Below, in pieces: positions 8,424-16,618 of a stretch of 59,005 nt of DNA. Where the stretch lies: contig CAJQOH010000008.1 in the NCBI GenBank assembly GCA_905479915.1, forward strand, positions 1 through 59,005, given 5' to 3'. Position 1 is the stretch's first letter, and each line of letters opens with the position of its first letter. A program made the position numbers and the translations under genes. Source of the DNA: an uncultured Flavobacteriales bacterium. Lineage in GTDB: Bacteria; Bacteroidota; Bacteroidia; Flavobacteriales_E; Vicingaceae. Under the pieces are notes generated by a model that had not been told where the DNA came from, made no database searches, and saw only the letters and a program-made list of their open reading frames with translations.

Positions 8424-10247
8424 TTAAATAACAAATTCTTTAATTTTATTTACATCCCATATAAGTCTTGCTAATTGCTCATAGAGTTTTTGTCTTTCTT
8501 TTATAGTCTGTTTAGTGTAGTCTGGCTCATTTTTAAAACTTAAGTTGTTCGACTCTTTAAACCTTAAGAAATTTGGGTTGTTGGTATAACAATTCTCATT
8601 TAATGAAGCCACTAACAAGTTCTGACCATAGTATTTCTCTAGTTTTTTAGAATACTCATCATCGTTTAGACTGCGGTTAATATCTTGGGGAAGAATAACT
8701 AAATCACCAAACATATTTCTAGTTCGTTGGAATTCTTCCTCTGTTTCAAACTCTGATTCATATCTATCATAATGGTCTACCCAGATATGTTCTATATCGT
8801 AAGGGTTCTTAATCGTCCTATCCACATAAACATCAAACCTAGTATCCTTACCACTTTGTTTTTCTACGAAATGCGTAAGTCTTGCTAACTGATGTAACAT
8901 GTATCTTTTAGTCCACCCATTTAATGAGAACCCTTCAATACCATCAATTTTAAATTCCATGGTGTTAATCTCTTCCGAAAGAATATCAGCCAATTCCGCT
9001 GGTGACTTTCTTCTGATTCTCTTTGCCAGCATAAACATAGCATAGGTCATGGCAGAGTAATCCAACGTTTTATAGTTGAATATTCGAATAGATATAAATT
9101 GGTCTAAGAAACATGAAACGATTCTTAGTTTAGAATCTATCACCTCCTTAGTATCTGATTTATCTATAGCAGCCAATAGAATTAACGGTTGTAACGTAAA
9201 GTTTCTGTTAGCATTATAAAAGATGTGTTCAAATCCATCGGTTAGGGTATTCGCATATTCTAAAATCCTCACATAGGTGTTCGTAAACAAAATAAACTCT
9301 TGCTGGACAAACTGGTTGTAGTCAGCTGATTTTTTAAGTCCTATAAAAGATGATTTCTCTCTTACCCATTTATGAAAAGCAGTACCAATGATATCAAAAT
9401 CACCAGGAACTGCATTCTTCTTTCTTTCCCTAATAGAATCAGCATATTGTGCTCTCAGCCAAGTTTTAATACAATCGCTTTCTTGTTCTTTACCTAATGA
9501 TTTGAGTTCTAACATTTTTGTTTTCCAGAAATCATTAGCCTTTTGTCTTTCATCATTTTCTGCAATTTCTGACAGCAAGAAACCTTTCAGCATCTCAGCA
9601 GCAGTAAGACTTAGACCTCTATCATTCATTGATACAAAAATCTTATGGGCATCTTGTTCTGTTTGAGCAACAATCTTAATGAACTGAACATTATCTATCA
9701 ACCAATCCTTAAAGAACGGTAGAGAACCCTCTGGTATGTTGTCAATCATAAGATTAACAATGTCTCCATATCTTTTCCAAATATTCTGAACGCTCTCTGG
9801 GTGACCTTCTGGCTCAAACTCAACATCATCAATTATGGCTTCTAAACATTGCGTTCTTTCTTCTACGTTTATGTTAAAAGTAGTCTTACCATATTTTTGA
9901 GAATAAATTAGATTAAGCACCTCAGCTTTATCGTGTTCATCGTGAAGGTGTTTTGTAATATAGAGTAAAAGCAAACTCAATGAAGTTAGTCGTTGCTGAC
10001 CATCTATAATTGCATTTTCATCTTCTGTGAGAACAACTGACCCCATAAAATAATGTCCGTATTTTTCTACCTCTTGTCTTTCGTGGTCTGGGGAGTAATA
10101 ATCCAAGAACTCACCAGTTAAGTCTTCTACAAGTTCTTCTATTTGTTTACGACCCCATTGGTACTCTCTTTGGTAATAATGTATGCTGTACTTTACCCCA
10201 GTAAATAATTCTCTAATGCTTTTAGGTGCTCCTAATATTTTCTTCAT
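8424..10247 (-). CDS. DUF262-DUF1524 (GmrSD-like) nuclease embedded in the type I operon
   Basis: A 607-residue fusion counted from the ATG at 10247; an upstream TTG (10253) is less likely. The N-terminal DUF262 domain has YQREYQW near 25-31 and IDGQQRLT at 81-88, the ParB/Srx-like NTPase signature of GmrS, SspE and BrxU. The C-terminal DUF1524 domain is an HNH nuclease: DIEHIW with His487, then GDLVILPQDINRS with Asn524. Stand-alone relatives cut modified phage DNA (GmrSD), or act with phosphorothioate (SspE) or BREX systems (BrxU). Here the gene lies between hsdS and hsdR, with 7 nt before it and 2 nt after it. It may restrict phage DNA modified so as to escape HsdR. That pairing is inference. 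Confidence 0.9.
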   Translation of the reverse strand: MKKILGAPKSIRELFTGVKYSIHYYQREYQWGRKQIEELVEDLTGEFLDYYSPDHERQEVEKYGHYFMGSVVLTEDENAIIDGQQRLTSLSLLLLYITKHLHDEHDKAEVLNLIYSQKYGKTTFNINVEERTQCLEAIIDDVEFEPEGHPESVQNIWKRYGDIVNLMIDNIPEGSLPFFKDWLIDNVQFIKIVAQTEQDAHKIFVSMNDRGLSLTAAEMLKGFLLSEIAENDERQKANDFWKTKMLELKSLGKEQESDCIKTWLRAQYADSIRERKKNAVPGDFDIIGTAFHKWVREKSSFIGLKKSADYNQFVQQEFILFTNTYVRILEYANTLTDGFEHIFYNANRNFTLQPLILLAAIDKSDTKEVIDSKLRIVSCFLDQFISIRIFNYKTLDYSAMTYAMFMLAKRIRRKSPAELADILSEEINTMEFKIDGIEGFSLNGWTKRYMLHQLARLTHFVEKQSGKDTRFDVYVDRTIKNPYDIEHIWVDHYDRYESEFETEEEFQRTRNMFGDLVILPQDINRSLNDDEYSKKLEKYYGQNLLVASLNENCYTNNPNFLRFKESNNLSFKNEPDYTKQTIKERQKLYEQLARLIWDVNKIKEFVI

Positions 10248-10254
10248 GTACAAT

Positions 10255-11583
10255 CTAGTTTAATACCTCATCTCTAACATCAACTTTTCCAGTAACTACT
10301 TCGCTGATTAATGCTGTTTTATATTCTTTCATTAATTCGATTTCTTTGAACATATTTTGAATAGCATTGCTAATTCTGTTCGTTTCAGAATCTATGTAAT
10401 CAGCAATTTGAATTTGTTCTTCTACAGTTGGAATAGCAATAAACAAACTCTTTAAGTCATGAGTATTATATCTGAAAACTTTTAAACCTTTTGCATACTT
10501 CCTTAACTCTGGGCAAAAACGCTGAGAAAAGCGATAAAGATATTTCTCATTCAACAGCTTTCTGTTAGGTTTCAGAAGGATTTGCTCACCGCCAATCAAT
10601 CCTTTTTGCTCCTTATTGTAATAACAGGTATGACCAAGGTCTTCCATGGTTTCTGATGTAGATACTAAAATGGTGTCACCTTTTGAAACTACTTGACTTT
10701 CTTTATAAAACTCACTATTTACAAAGAAGTTAAAAGAATCATCCACGATATCAACTTTATAAACCTTACCGTATTGTAGAGCAACATATTCCCCCTTGTT
10801 CAATAGTTCATCTCTTTTAAATCCCGTGTTACCTCGAGTAATTTCTGCAATCCAATCAATCCTATATCTTGTCCAATGCTTAGGAATTTCCCCCAACCAT
10901 TCAATACCCGAATCCTTCATCGGAGCATTTGGGTCGAGACCTTTGGTAACTGCTTGGTTAATGATTGCAGTACGCTCTTCTTTTAATAACTCAATCAGCT
11001 TTTCTTTTTTACAGATGAGGTCATCTATTTGTGTAGTCTTAAGGTCTAGATAGTTGGCGATTTGGGCTTGTTCTTCTAATGGTGGATTTGTGATTCTTAG
11101 TTCTTTAGTCTGAGTCTGATTAAAAATAGGAAGTGTAGAGGAATCCGCTTCACTCACTATGTGTTCTTTAATAGAGTTAAGAAAGTACAGGGCATAGGAT
11201 GGTATCATTCTCGCTTTATCTAGGCTAATGGCATTAATCTGTTGATTAGAACTACACTCTTCTTTAGCTAAGCCAATCTTACCAACTGTAGCACCAATCC
11301 CCACCAAAAGAATAGAATCCTTATCGTATATTCTACATTTCTTATCTTGAACCGCTTTTTGCGTTACATGTTTCTTTGAAGTACCTAGAACTAAAGAACT
11401 AAAGTCACCTGGTCCGTACCATGGTATGTTACCACCTTCGTAATATTCTTTATTGTCGGATGGTGGTGTTGAGCCCGTTTTAACATAGTTAGCAACAAAC
11501 TTTAATCTTGTCAAATCCCAATGACTAGGAACCGTCTTGAAACCAATTACATTAGTATCCTTATATGAGTCGTATTTCTTCAT
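10255..11583 (-). CDS. hsdS: Type I restriction enzyme, specificity subunit (HsdS)
   Basis: A 442-residue protein with two target-recognition domains, each followed by a conserved helical spacer. TRD1 begins at SHWDLTRLKFVANYVKTGSTP (about 19-39). The central spacer, EEQAQIANYLDLKTTQIDDLI, leads to the LIELLKEERTAIINQAVTKGLDPN linker. TRD2 begins at EIPKHWTRYRIDWIAEITRGNT, and the distal spacer is EEQIQIADYIDSETNRI. It sets the bipartite DNA target for HsdM methylation and HsdR cleavage. The gene is intact and single; no second hsdS or inverted repeat is visible that would suggest specificity switching. The ATG follows the hsdM stop by 2 nt. The recognised sequence cannot be predicted. Confidence 0.95.
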   Translation of the reverse strand: MKKYDSYKDTNVIGFKTVPSHWDLTRLKFVANYVKTGSTPPSDNKEYYEGGNIPWYGPGDFSSLVLGTSKKHVTQKAVQDKKCRIYDKDSILLVGIGATVGKIGLAKEECSSNQQINAISLDKARMIPSYALYFLNSIKEHIVSEADSSTLPIFNQTQTKELRITNPPLEEQAQIANYLDLKTTQIDDLICKKEKLIELLKEERTAIINQAVTKGLDPNAPMKDSGIEWLGEIPKHWTRYRIDWIAEITRGNTGFKRDELLNKGEYVALQYGKVYKVDIVDDSFNFFVNSEFYKESQVVSKGDTILVSTSETMEDLGHTCYYNKEQKGLIGGEQILLKPNRKLLNEKYLYRFSQRFCPELRKYAKGLKVFRYNTHDLKSLFIAIPTVEEQIQIADYIDSETNRISNAIQNMFKEIELMKEYKTALISEVVTGKVDVRDEVLN

Positions 11584-11585
11584 AT

Positions 11586-13334
11586 CTAAGCGATTACCTC
11601 TTTAATTAAACCGTCAGTCTCTTCTTCAAGAGCCAAAATATCTTCACGTATTTCACCTAAAGACCTCAATGGTTTGTACTCATAGAAGTATTTGGTGAAG
11701 TTGATTTCGTACCCCACATTGGTCTTCTTATCGTCTACCCAAGCATCTGGAACATGCGGCAACACCTCACGTTGCATGTACTCATTAATATCTTCTTTCA
11801 AAGGTATGTTCTCACTATCTCTAAGGCTGCTATCTGGTTTAGGGTTACCTTTCTTATCGGTCACCACTTGTCCATTCTCTTTTAATGGTCGTTCTACGGT
11901 TACCTTAGAGTACCCGAAATCCTTATTATCAAATATCTTGCACTGGTCACTCTCCATTAAGTCACCGTATAGTTTAGTGATGTCATTGATATGGCTCTCG
12001 CTCAACTCGTTACGCTTATCACCTAGAGATTTACTCATCTTTTTATACAGGTCAACTGCGTTAATCAGTTGAACTTTTCCTTTTCTTTCTTCTGGTTTAT
12101 TATTGCTTATTAACCAGATATAAGTGCTAATACCAGTATTATAGAATAATTGGTTCGGTAAGGCAATTACCGCTTCCAACATATCATTCTCTATCAACCA
12201 CTGGCGGATACTAGATTCATTCTTTTTACTACTCGGTGACCCAGAGAATAATGGTGAGCCATTGAATACAATTGCTAAGCGTGAGCCACCTTCTTCTTTG
12301 GGTTTCATCTTTGCCATTAAGCCCATTAAAAATAAAAAAGAACCATCACTTACCGATGGCAATCCAGCACCATATCTTCCTCCATGACCTAAAGATTCAT
12401 GTTCCTCTTTTACTTCTTTTTCTACTTTTTTCCACTTCACACCAAAGGGTGGATTCGTAATTAGGTAATCAAACTTATGATTGATAAACTGGTCTGCTTT
12501 CTGCTTTTCACTATCTTTATTCTTTAAGCTGTTTGCTCTTTTTATATTGGAAGGGTTCTGTCCTTTTATTAGCATATCCGATTTACAGATAGCGTAAGAT
12601 TCTGGATTTAATTCTTGTCCAAATACCTCTAGACGTGCATCTGGATTCAACTCTTGCAAATATTCTTCTGCTACCGAAAGCATACCACCAGTTCCAGCAC
12701 AACAATCGTATATGGTCTTCACAACACCTTTCTGGGTAAGTGTATCTCTATCATCCATAAACAATAGATTTACCATCAATTTAATCACCTCTCTAGGAGT
12801 AAAGTGCTCCCCAGCAGTCTCGTTAGATATCTCAGCAAACTTTCTAATAATTTCTTCAAACATATAGCCCATATCCATACTAGAAACTTTCTCTGGATGA
12901 AGGTCTATTTCTTGAAATCGTTTTAATACAATAAACAATAAATTATGGTCATCTAGTTTAGTTATCTGATTGTCGAATTCAAATTGTTCAATAATCTCTC
13001 TAGCATCTTCCGAGAACCCGTTGATGTAATTCCTAAGATTCGAAGCAATGTTGTTAGGGTCTGCTATTAGCTTATTAAAATCGAACTGACTACTGTTATG
13101 GAAGTTGTATCCAGCTACTTTGTTAAGGATTGGGTCAAGGTTCTGAATGTTCATGCTCTTAACTTGCTCAAACTTTTTTAACACCTCAGCTTTAGAGTTG
13201 TCCAGTACACAATCCAACCTTCTTAATACTGTTAGTGGTAGGATAATCTTACCGTAGTCACTCTGTTTGTAGTCACCTCTAAGTAGGTCCGCAATGGACC
13301 ATATAAAATTCGCTGATTCTTTTACGTTCGTCAT
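11586..13334 (-). CDS. hsdM: Type I restriction-modification adenine methyltransferase (HsdM)
   Basis: A 582-residue N6-adenine methyltransferase. The helical HsdM N-terminal domain (1-160) begins FIWSIADLLRGDYKQSDYGK. The N6_Mtase domain follows, with the SAM-binding motif CAGTGGMLSVAEEYL near 216-230, the catalytic motif NPPFGVKWKK near 300, and HGGRYGAGLPSVSDGSFLFL. The C-terminus is long and matches the hsdM subgroup with an extended tail. It methylates adenine in the HsdS target to protect host DNA, and is required in the HsdR complex. The ATG at 13334 lies 4 nt after the stop of the small XRE regulator, so the regulator and methyltransferase are probably co-transcribed. Confidence 0.95.
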   Translation of the reverse strand: MTNVKESANFIWSIADLLRGDYKQSDYGKIILPLTVLRRLDCVLDNSKAEVLKKFEQVKSMNIQNLDPILNKVAGYNFHNSSQFDFNKLIADPNNIASNLRNYINGFSEDAREIIEQFEFDNQITKLDDHNLLFIVLKRFQEIDLHPEKVSSMDMGYMFEEIIRKFAEISNETAGEHFTPREVIKLMVNLLFMDDRDTLTQKGVVKTIYDCCAGTGGMLSVAEEYLQELNPDARLEVFGQELNPESYAICKSDMLIKGQNPSNIKRANSLKNKDSEKQKADQFINHKFDYLITNPPFGVKWKKVEKEVKEEHESLGHGGRYGAGLPSVSDGSFLFLMGLMAKMKPKEEGGSRLAIVFNGSPLFSGSPSSKKNESSIRQWLIENDMLEAVIALPNQLFYNTGISTYIWLISNNKPEERKGKVQLINAVDLYKKMSKSLGDKRNELSESHINDITKLYGDLMESDQCKIFDNKDFGYSKVTVERPLKENGQVVTDKKGNPKPDSSLRDSENIPLKEDINEYMQREVLPHVPDAWVDDKKTNVGYEINFTKYFYEYKPLRSLGEIREDILALEEETDGLIKEVIA

Positions 13335-13338
13335 ATAT

Positions 13339-13539
13339 CTATTCAGTTTCTTTATTCTCTATTAGTAAATCTTTCACACTCACTTGTAACAAGTCAGCAA
13401 TCTTGTATAAGACCTCAACACTAGGTTGTCTCTTATTGGTAACATAGCTATTCACCATGTTGTAACTTTTATCCAGCTTGGATGCCAGCCATGTTTGCTT
13501 AATCCCCTTATCGTCAAGTACTTCTTTTATCCTATTCAT
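13339..13539 (-). CDS. Small XRE-family regulator, first gene of the restriction operon
   Basis: A 66-residue single-domain HTH_3 protein: MNRIKEVLDDKGIKQTWLASKLDKSYNMVNSYVTNKR forms the helix-turn-helix, followed by PSVEVLYKIADLLQVSVKDLL. Size and position resemble controller (C) proteins that delay restriction gene expression after entry into a new host. The same operon encodes methyltransferase and nucleases. TATGAG/CTCATA half-sites 11 nt upstream of the start are candidate operators. It could alternatively be a simple autorepressor of the element. The HTH assignment is firm; the controller role is inferred from context. Confidence 0.88.
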   Translation of the reverse strand: MNRIKEVLDDKGIKQTWLASKLDKSYNMVNSYVTNKRQPSVEVLYKIADLLQVSVKDLLIENKETE

Positions 13540-13549
13540 AGTATGGAAT

Positions 13550-13583
13550 TATGAGTCATTAAATATAGTTTTTATATCTCATA
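13550..13583 (-). promoter_or_regulatory. Candidate operator/promoter of the restriction operon
   Basis: Inverted half-sites TATGAG (13550-13555) and CTCATA (13578-13583) flank a near-consensus -7 box, TATATTTA on the minus strand (13560-13567), upstream of the XRE gene start at 13539. The layout fits autoregulation by the XRE protein. No clear -33 box is visible. Confidence 0.35.
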
Positions 13584-14004
13584 TAATGATGGAGAATTAA
13601 TTTATTTTTATCTGTACCAAAACGCACCTCATTAGCACGTATTCGCTGACCCAATATTGAGGACATCATCATTTTAGTAACATTTCTTAGTATTTATTTA
13701 AAGAGGCAAGCACCCCCTCCCTCCATTAATAGAAGGATAATTAAGGGTACAGAAGTCACATCCAGTAACCTTTCTTACATATAGATGAAAGTTTTTTTGT
13801 CGTCAGCGGCAATTGAATGTATTTATAATTAGTAGACCAGATTTTTTGGACCACAAGCATCACGACAAAAGTCGTTATGAACAAAAGTGAAAGAAATCGG
13901 GTCGGGAGACTTTACTATCAATGGATTGTGTAGTAACCTTAAGCAAATAACAACAAGAACCTCCTTGTATTGGACTTCTTGTGCCTTTATTAAAACAATA
14001 CAAA
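13584..14004. other. Intergenic region between the restriction operon and rep; candidate origin
   Basis: About 420 bases with no convincing gene. A 66-codon minus-strand frame here overlaps the rep start and has no domain. Visible structures are a small hairpin ACGAC-aaaa-GTCGT near 13861-13874 and an inverted pair ACAAGAA (13953-13959) / TTCTTGT (13976-13982) directly before rep. HUH initiators usually nick hairpins near their own gene, so this is where I would place an origin. No iterons were recognised. Confidence 0.3.
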
Positions 14005-14667
14005 ATGAAATTAAAAACATGGATGACATCAGAAGAGATTGCTAGTATAGCTAATAAGCATACTAGAACAATAGAAAGAAGAAGAGATAAAATAATTAAA
14101 GAAACACCAGATATAGATTGGTTTAGAATGAAATCGAAGCCTTACAAGTATCACATGAATTTCTTAGAAGAGTTTGTATCACCTATAGTATTTGACCTAT
14201 TGGATAGGAATAGACAGTTGAGTAACACCATAGCATGTATGCATAGAACAGATTCATTAGAGCAACACCTATCGTTTTTAGAATGGGACTATTTTGTCAC
14301 CATAAGCTATAAAGATTCATTGAGCAGTAAAAGATGCTTTTCAGCTATGTCTGAATTATATGAAAAAGTTGAGGCATATTCATTCAGTGGTGACTGTAGA
14401 ATGTTCTTTACCACCGAGCCATTCTCTAATCGTAAAGGATACCACAACCATCTGGTACTAAGAATGAGTGCAGATACTAAAACTGTTACCCGTTTTATTG
14501 AGAAATATGCACCGATAGGTCGAGTTGATGTTAAACCGTATGACCATGAACTAGCTGGTGTATTCTATACCGCTAAGGACAAGCATAGAAACGATGATTG
14601 GGACATCCTAGGAAACAAGTTAACCGAGGAAGGGATACAAATAGAAAAGAATCGCAAATCAGCTTAA
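14005..14667 (+). CDS. Putative HUH-type replication initiator (Rep)
   Basis: A 220-residue protein from the ATG at 14005; the frame can be read back to a GTG at 13981, but the ATG is preferred. The N-terminus (7-35) looks like a helix-turn-helix (MTSEEIASIANKHTRTIERRR). Three motifs in the right order suggest an HUH endonuclease: YFVTISY (96-102); GYHNHLVL with His147 and His149 as metal ligands; and FYTAKDK with Tyr188 as nucleophile and Lys191. The length is short for a plasmid Rep and there is no helicase domain. It may start rolling-circle replication of the excised element or act in transfer. The middle residue of HNH is not hydrophobic as in typical HUH motifs, which lowers certainty. 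Confidence 0.65.
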   Translation: MKLKTWMTSEEIASIANKHTRTIERRRDKIIKETPDIDWFRMKSKPYKYHMNFLEEFVSPIVFDLLDRNRQLSNTIACMHRTDSLEQHLSFLEWDYFVTISYKDSLSSKRCFSAMSELYEKVEAYSFSGDCRMFFTTEPFSNRKGYHNHLVLRMSADTKTVTRFIEKYAPIGRVDVKPYDHELAGVFYTAKDKHRNDDWDILGNKLTEEGIQIEKNRKSA

Positions 14668-14834
14668 AGGCTCTCTAGTTGGTGAATCTTGTCCTTAATA
14701 GATTCTATCTCACGTTTAAATCTTAAGACCTTGATTCTGTTTTGTGCCGCCACCCGTTGGTCATTATCGGTGGCGATGTTCAGCTTGGTCTGCTGTAGTT
14801 TTATTTGGTTGTCGATGTCTTGTATTTTATTCAT
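14664..14834 (-). CDS. Small coiled-coil ORF, 56 residues
   Basis: An ATG at 14834 opens a 56-residue frame on the minus strand ending at 14664. It is highly charged and amphipathic with no Pro or Gly (MNKIQDIDNQIKLQQTKLN... RFKREIESIKDKIHQLESL), typical of a short coiled coil. It is convergent with rep, overlapping its last 4 bases, and otherwise fills the rep to integrase gap. The regular heptads argue for a real gene. It could be a Rep regulator or a recombination directionality factor, but no family is recognised. Confidence 0.5.
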   Translation of the reverse strand: MNKIQDIDNQIKLQQTKLNIATDNDQRVAAQNRIKVLRFKREIESIKDKIHQLESL

Positions 14835-14860
14835 GGTATCTTTTTATATATAAATATCAT

Positions 14861-14898
14861 GCTACCTTATTTAATCTAAATAAGAATCAATAAATTTG
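14861..14898 (+). promoter_or_regulatory. Integrase promoter overlapping a copy of the attP arm
   Basis: A perfect -7 box, TAAATTTG, lies at 14891-14898, 19 nt before the integrase ATG. Directly upstream, 14861-14878 reads GCTACCTTATTTAATCTA and matches 17 of 18 bases of 16622-16639, the element side of attR. If that arm is an integrase binding site, the protein would also bind over its own -33 region and repress itself. Confidence 0.55.
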
Positions 14899-14917
14899 TA
14901 AGCATAATAATTATACC

Positions 14918-16618
14918 ATGCTAGCAATATACTGTAGACATTCAAAAGCAAAAAAAGAAGGTAAAGACACATCTATTGCTACACAGAAAAAACATGGCGT
15001 AGAACTCGCTGAATATTTAAACTTAGAATACGACACCTATATCGACAAGGGGATATCTGGCACGAGTGTAGATAAAAGAGAGGGGATGTTGCGATTACTT
15101 GAGGATGTTAAAAAGGGTAAGATAACAGTATTCTATGCTCATGACCAAGATAGGATTGAGCGTGATACAAGTTTCTGGTTGGAGTTCTGCTCAATCATAA
15201 TAGCAAACAATGTTAGGTACTTCGAGAACACTTTAGAAATTGATTTGACCGAACCTAGCAATGCTATGAGCACGACCATGAAGTCGGCTTTTTCTGCGTA
15301 TTACGCTGCCCAGACAAGTAAGGCTGTTAAGAACTCTATAAAGAGAAATGCAGAGAGAGGAAAAGTGAGAGGGATACTACCTTATGGCTACACTAAAGAT
15401 GAAGAAGGTTTTGTTATTAAGCACACAGAACAAGCTAAAGTGGTTGAACTCATTTATGAGTTATCGCTAGGAGGTTTGGGGACATATTCTATATCAAATG
15501 AACTTAATAAGAAAAACATTCCAACCAAGTTTCATGAATTTGAAGGTGATATAAAACGTAAGGCAGATAAGTATCAACCAGAAAGAACATTTAAAAAATC
15601 GGAAGTAAGGTGGAGGGGGAATGTCATCTACGACATGATTAAGAATGAATCTTACAAAGGAATTAAAAGAGTTGGGAACATAATTGTTGAGATACCTCCA
15701 ATTGTTTCTGATGAAACATGGATTAAGGCTGTTGAGAACCTAGAGCAGAACAAGAAAAATGTTGGTCCTAAAAATCAGTACCATTATCTGTTAAATGGTC
15801 TTGTATACTGCCACCATTGTGGAAAACCAGTTATAGGTAAAAAAAGATTAAAAGGTAGAGATAACGCATATAAGTGTACTGGAAAAAGATACCCAAACCC
15901 AGACTGCACAGAATCAAGAGGATTAAACATTCCTAAACTTGAAACCTTTATAATAAAACACTTATTCGAATCAAAGGATTTAACAACTTACCTCTTAAGC
16001 CTACCAGAAAGAGAGGGTGAGGTTGATGTGATGAAAAGTAAGTTAATACAATCTAAGAAAGACTTAGAGAAGATTAAAACAATAATAGCTAATACAGATG
16101 AATTATTGGTTTCAGCAACAGCTGACCGAAGAGAGCGATTTATAAAAATACTAGATACCAATGAGAAGAAACAACGCTCATTAGTCGAGACTATAGAAGT
16201 ATTGGAAATTAAAATTGGTGAGAGTCTTAAAACAGAACGTGATAAAATACTTAAAGAAGTTACCCAAGGATATGATAGGGACTTATCTTTTGATGAGTTG
16301 AAAGATTTGGTTCATACGGTTGTAGAAAAAATTGTGGTGAAACATGTTGTGAAAGAAAAAGAAGATATTGAAAAATCACATCATGTTCTATTCATAAAGT
16401 ATAAAGGGTTCGATGAACAACTGGTGATTCAAACAAATAATTACCTTGCCTACACATGGTCGGGTATGATATTTAACAATGTCAATAATGTTGAAGAACT
16501 AGACCCGAATAAAATAGAGATTGATTGGGAAAAGGTAGCAAATCAAGAAACGTTAACAATGCCAATGCAGAGTTATAGGCTGACTCTAAAGGAAGATGAG
16601 TTAATTCATTTTGATTAA
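14918..16618 (+). CDS. Large serine recombinase (integrase)
   Basis: A 566-residue large serine recombinase. The catalytic domain (1-150) starts MLAIYCRHSK with Ser9 as nucleophile, and has DKGISGTSVDKREGM and DQDRIERDTSFW. The recombinase domain (about 155-285) contains LPYGYTKDEEG and WRGNVIYDMIKNESYKG. A zinc ribbon is formed by Cys298, Cys301, Cys320 and Cys330. A coiled coil (about 355-425) follows, the element needed for synapsis and directionality. These enzymes join attP and attB through a very short core without host factors. The stop is 23 nt from the attR core, the usual location for an integrase gene. A recombination directionality factor was not identified. Confidence 0.95.
   Translation: MLAIYCRHSKAKKEGKDTSIATQKKHGVELAEYLNLEYDTYIDKGISGTSVDKREGMLRLLEDVKKGKITVFYAHDQDRIERDTSFWLEFCSIIIANNVRYFENTLEIDLTEPSNAMSTTMKSAFSAYYAAQTSKAVKNSIKRNAERGKVRGILPYGYTKDEEGFVIKHTEQAKVVELIYELSLGGLGTYSISNELNKKNIPTKFHEFEGDIKRKADKYQPERTFKKSEVRWRGNVIYDMIKNESYKGIKRVGNIIVEIPPIVSDETWIKAVENLEQNKKNVGPKNQYHYLLNGLVYCHHCGKPVIGKKRLKGRDNAYKCTGKRYPNPDCTESRGLNIPKLETFIIKHLFESKDLTTYLLSLPEREGEVDVMKSKLIQSKKDLEKIKTIIANTDELLVSATADRRERFIKILDTNEKKQRSLVETIEVLEIKIGESLKTERDKILKEVTQGYDRDLSFDELKDLVHTVVEKIVVKHVVKEKEDIEKSHHVLFIKYKGFDEQLVIQTNNYLAYTWSGMIFNNVNNVEELDPNKIEIDWEKVANQETLTMPMQSYRLTLKEDELIHFD

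Noticed and set aside
10255-11583. Specificity switching of HsdS by the small serine recombinase.
   Set aside because: There is only one hsdS gene, with no silent cassette or inverted repeats around the recognition domains.
13829-14029. A 66-codon minus-strand ORF upstream of rep.
   Set aside because: No domain, biased composition, overlaps the rep start and likely origin; no promoter or start signals.
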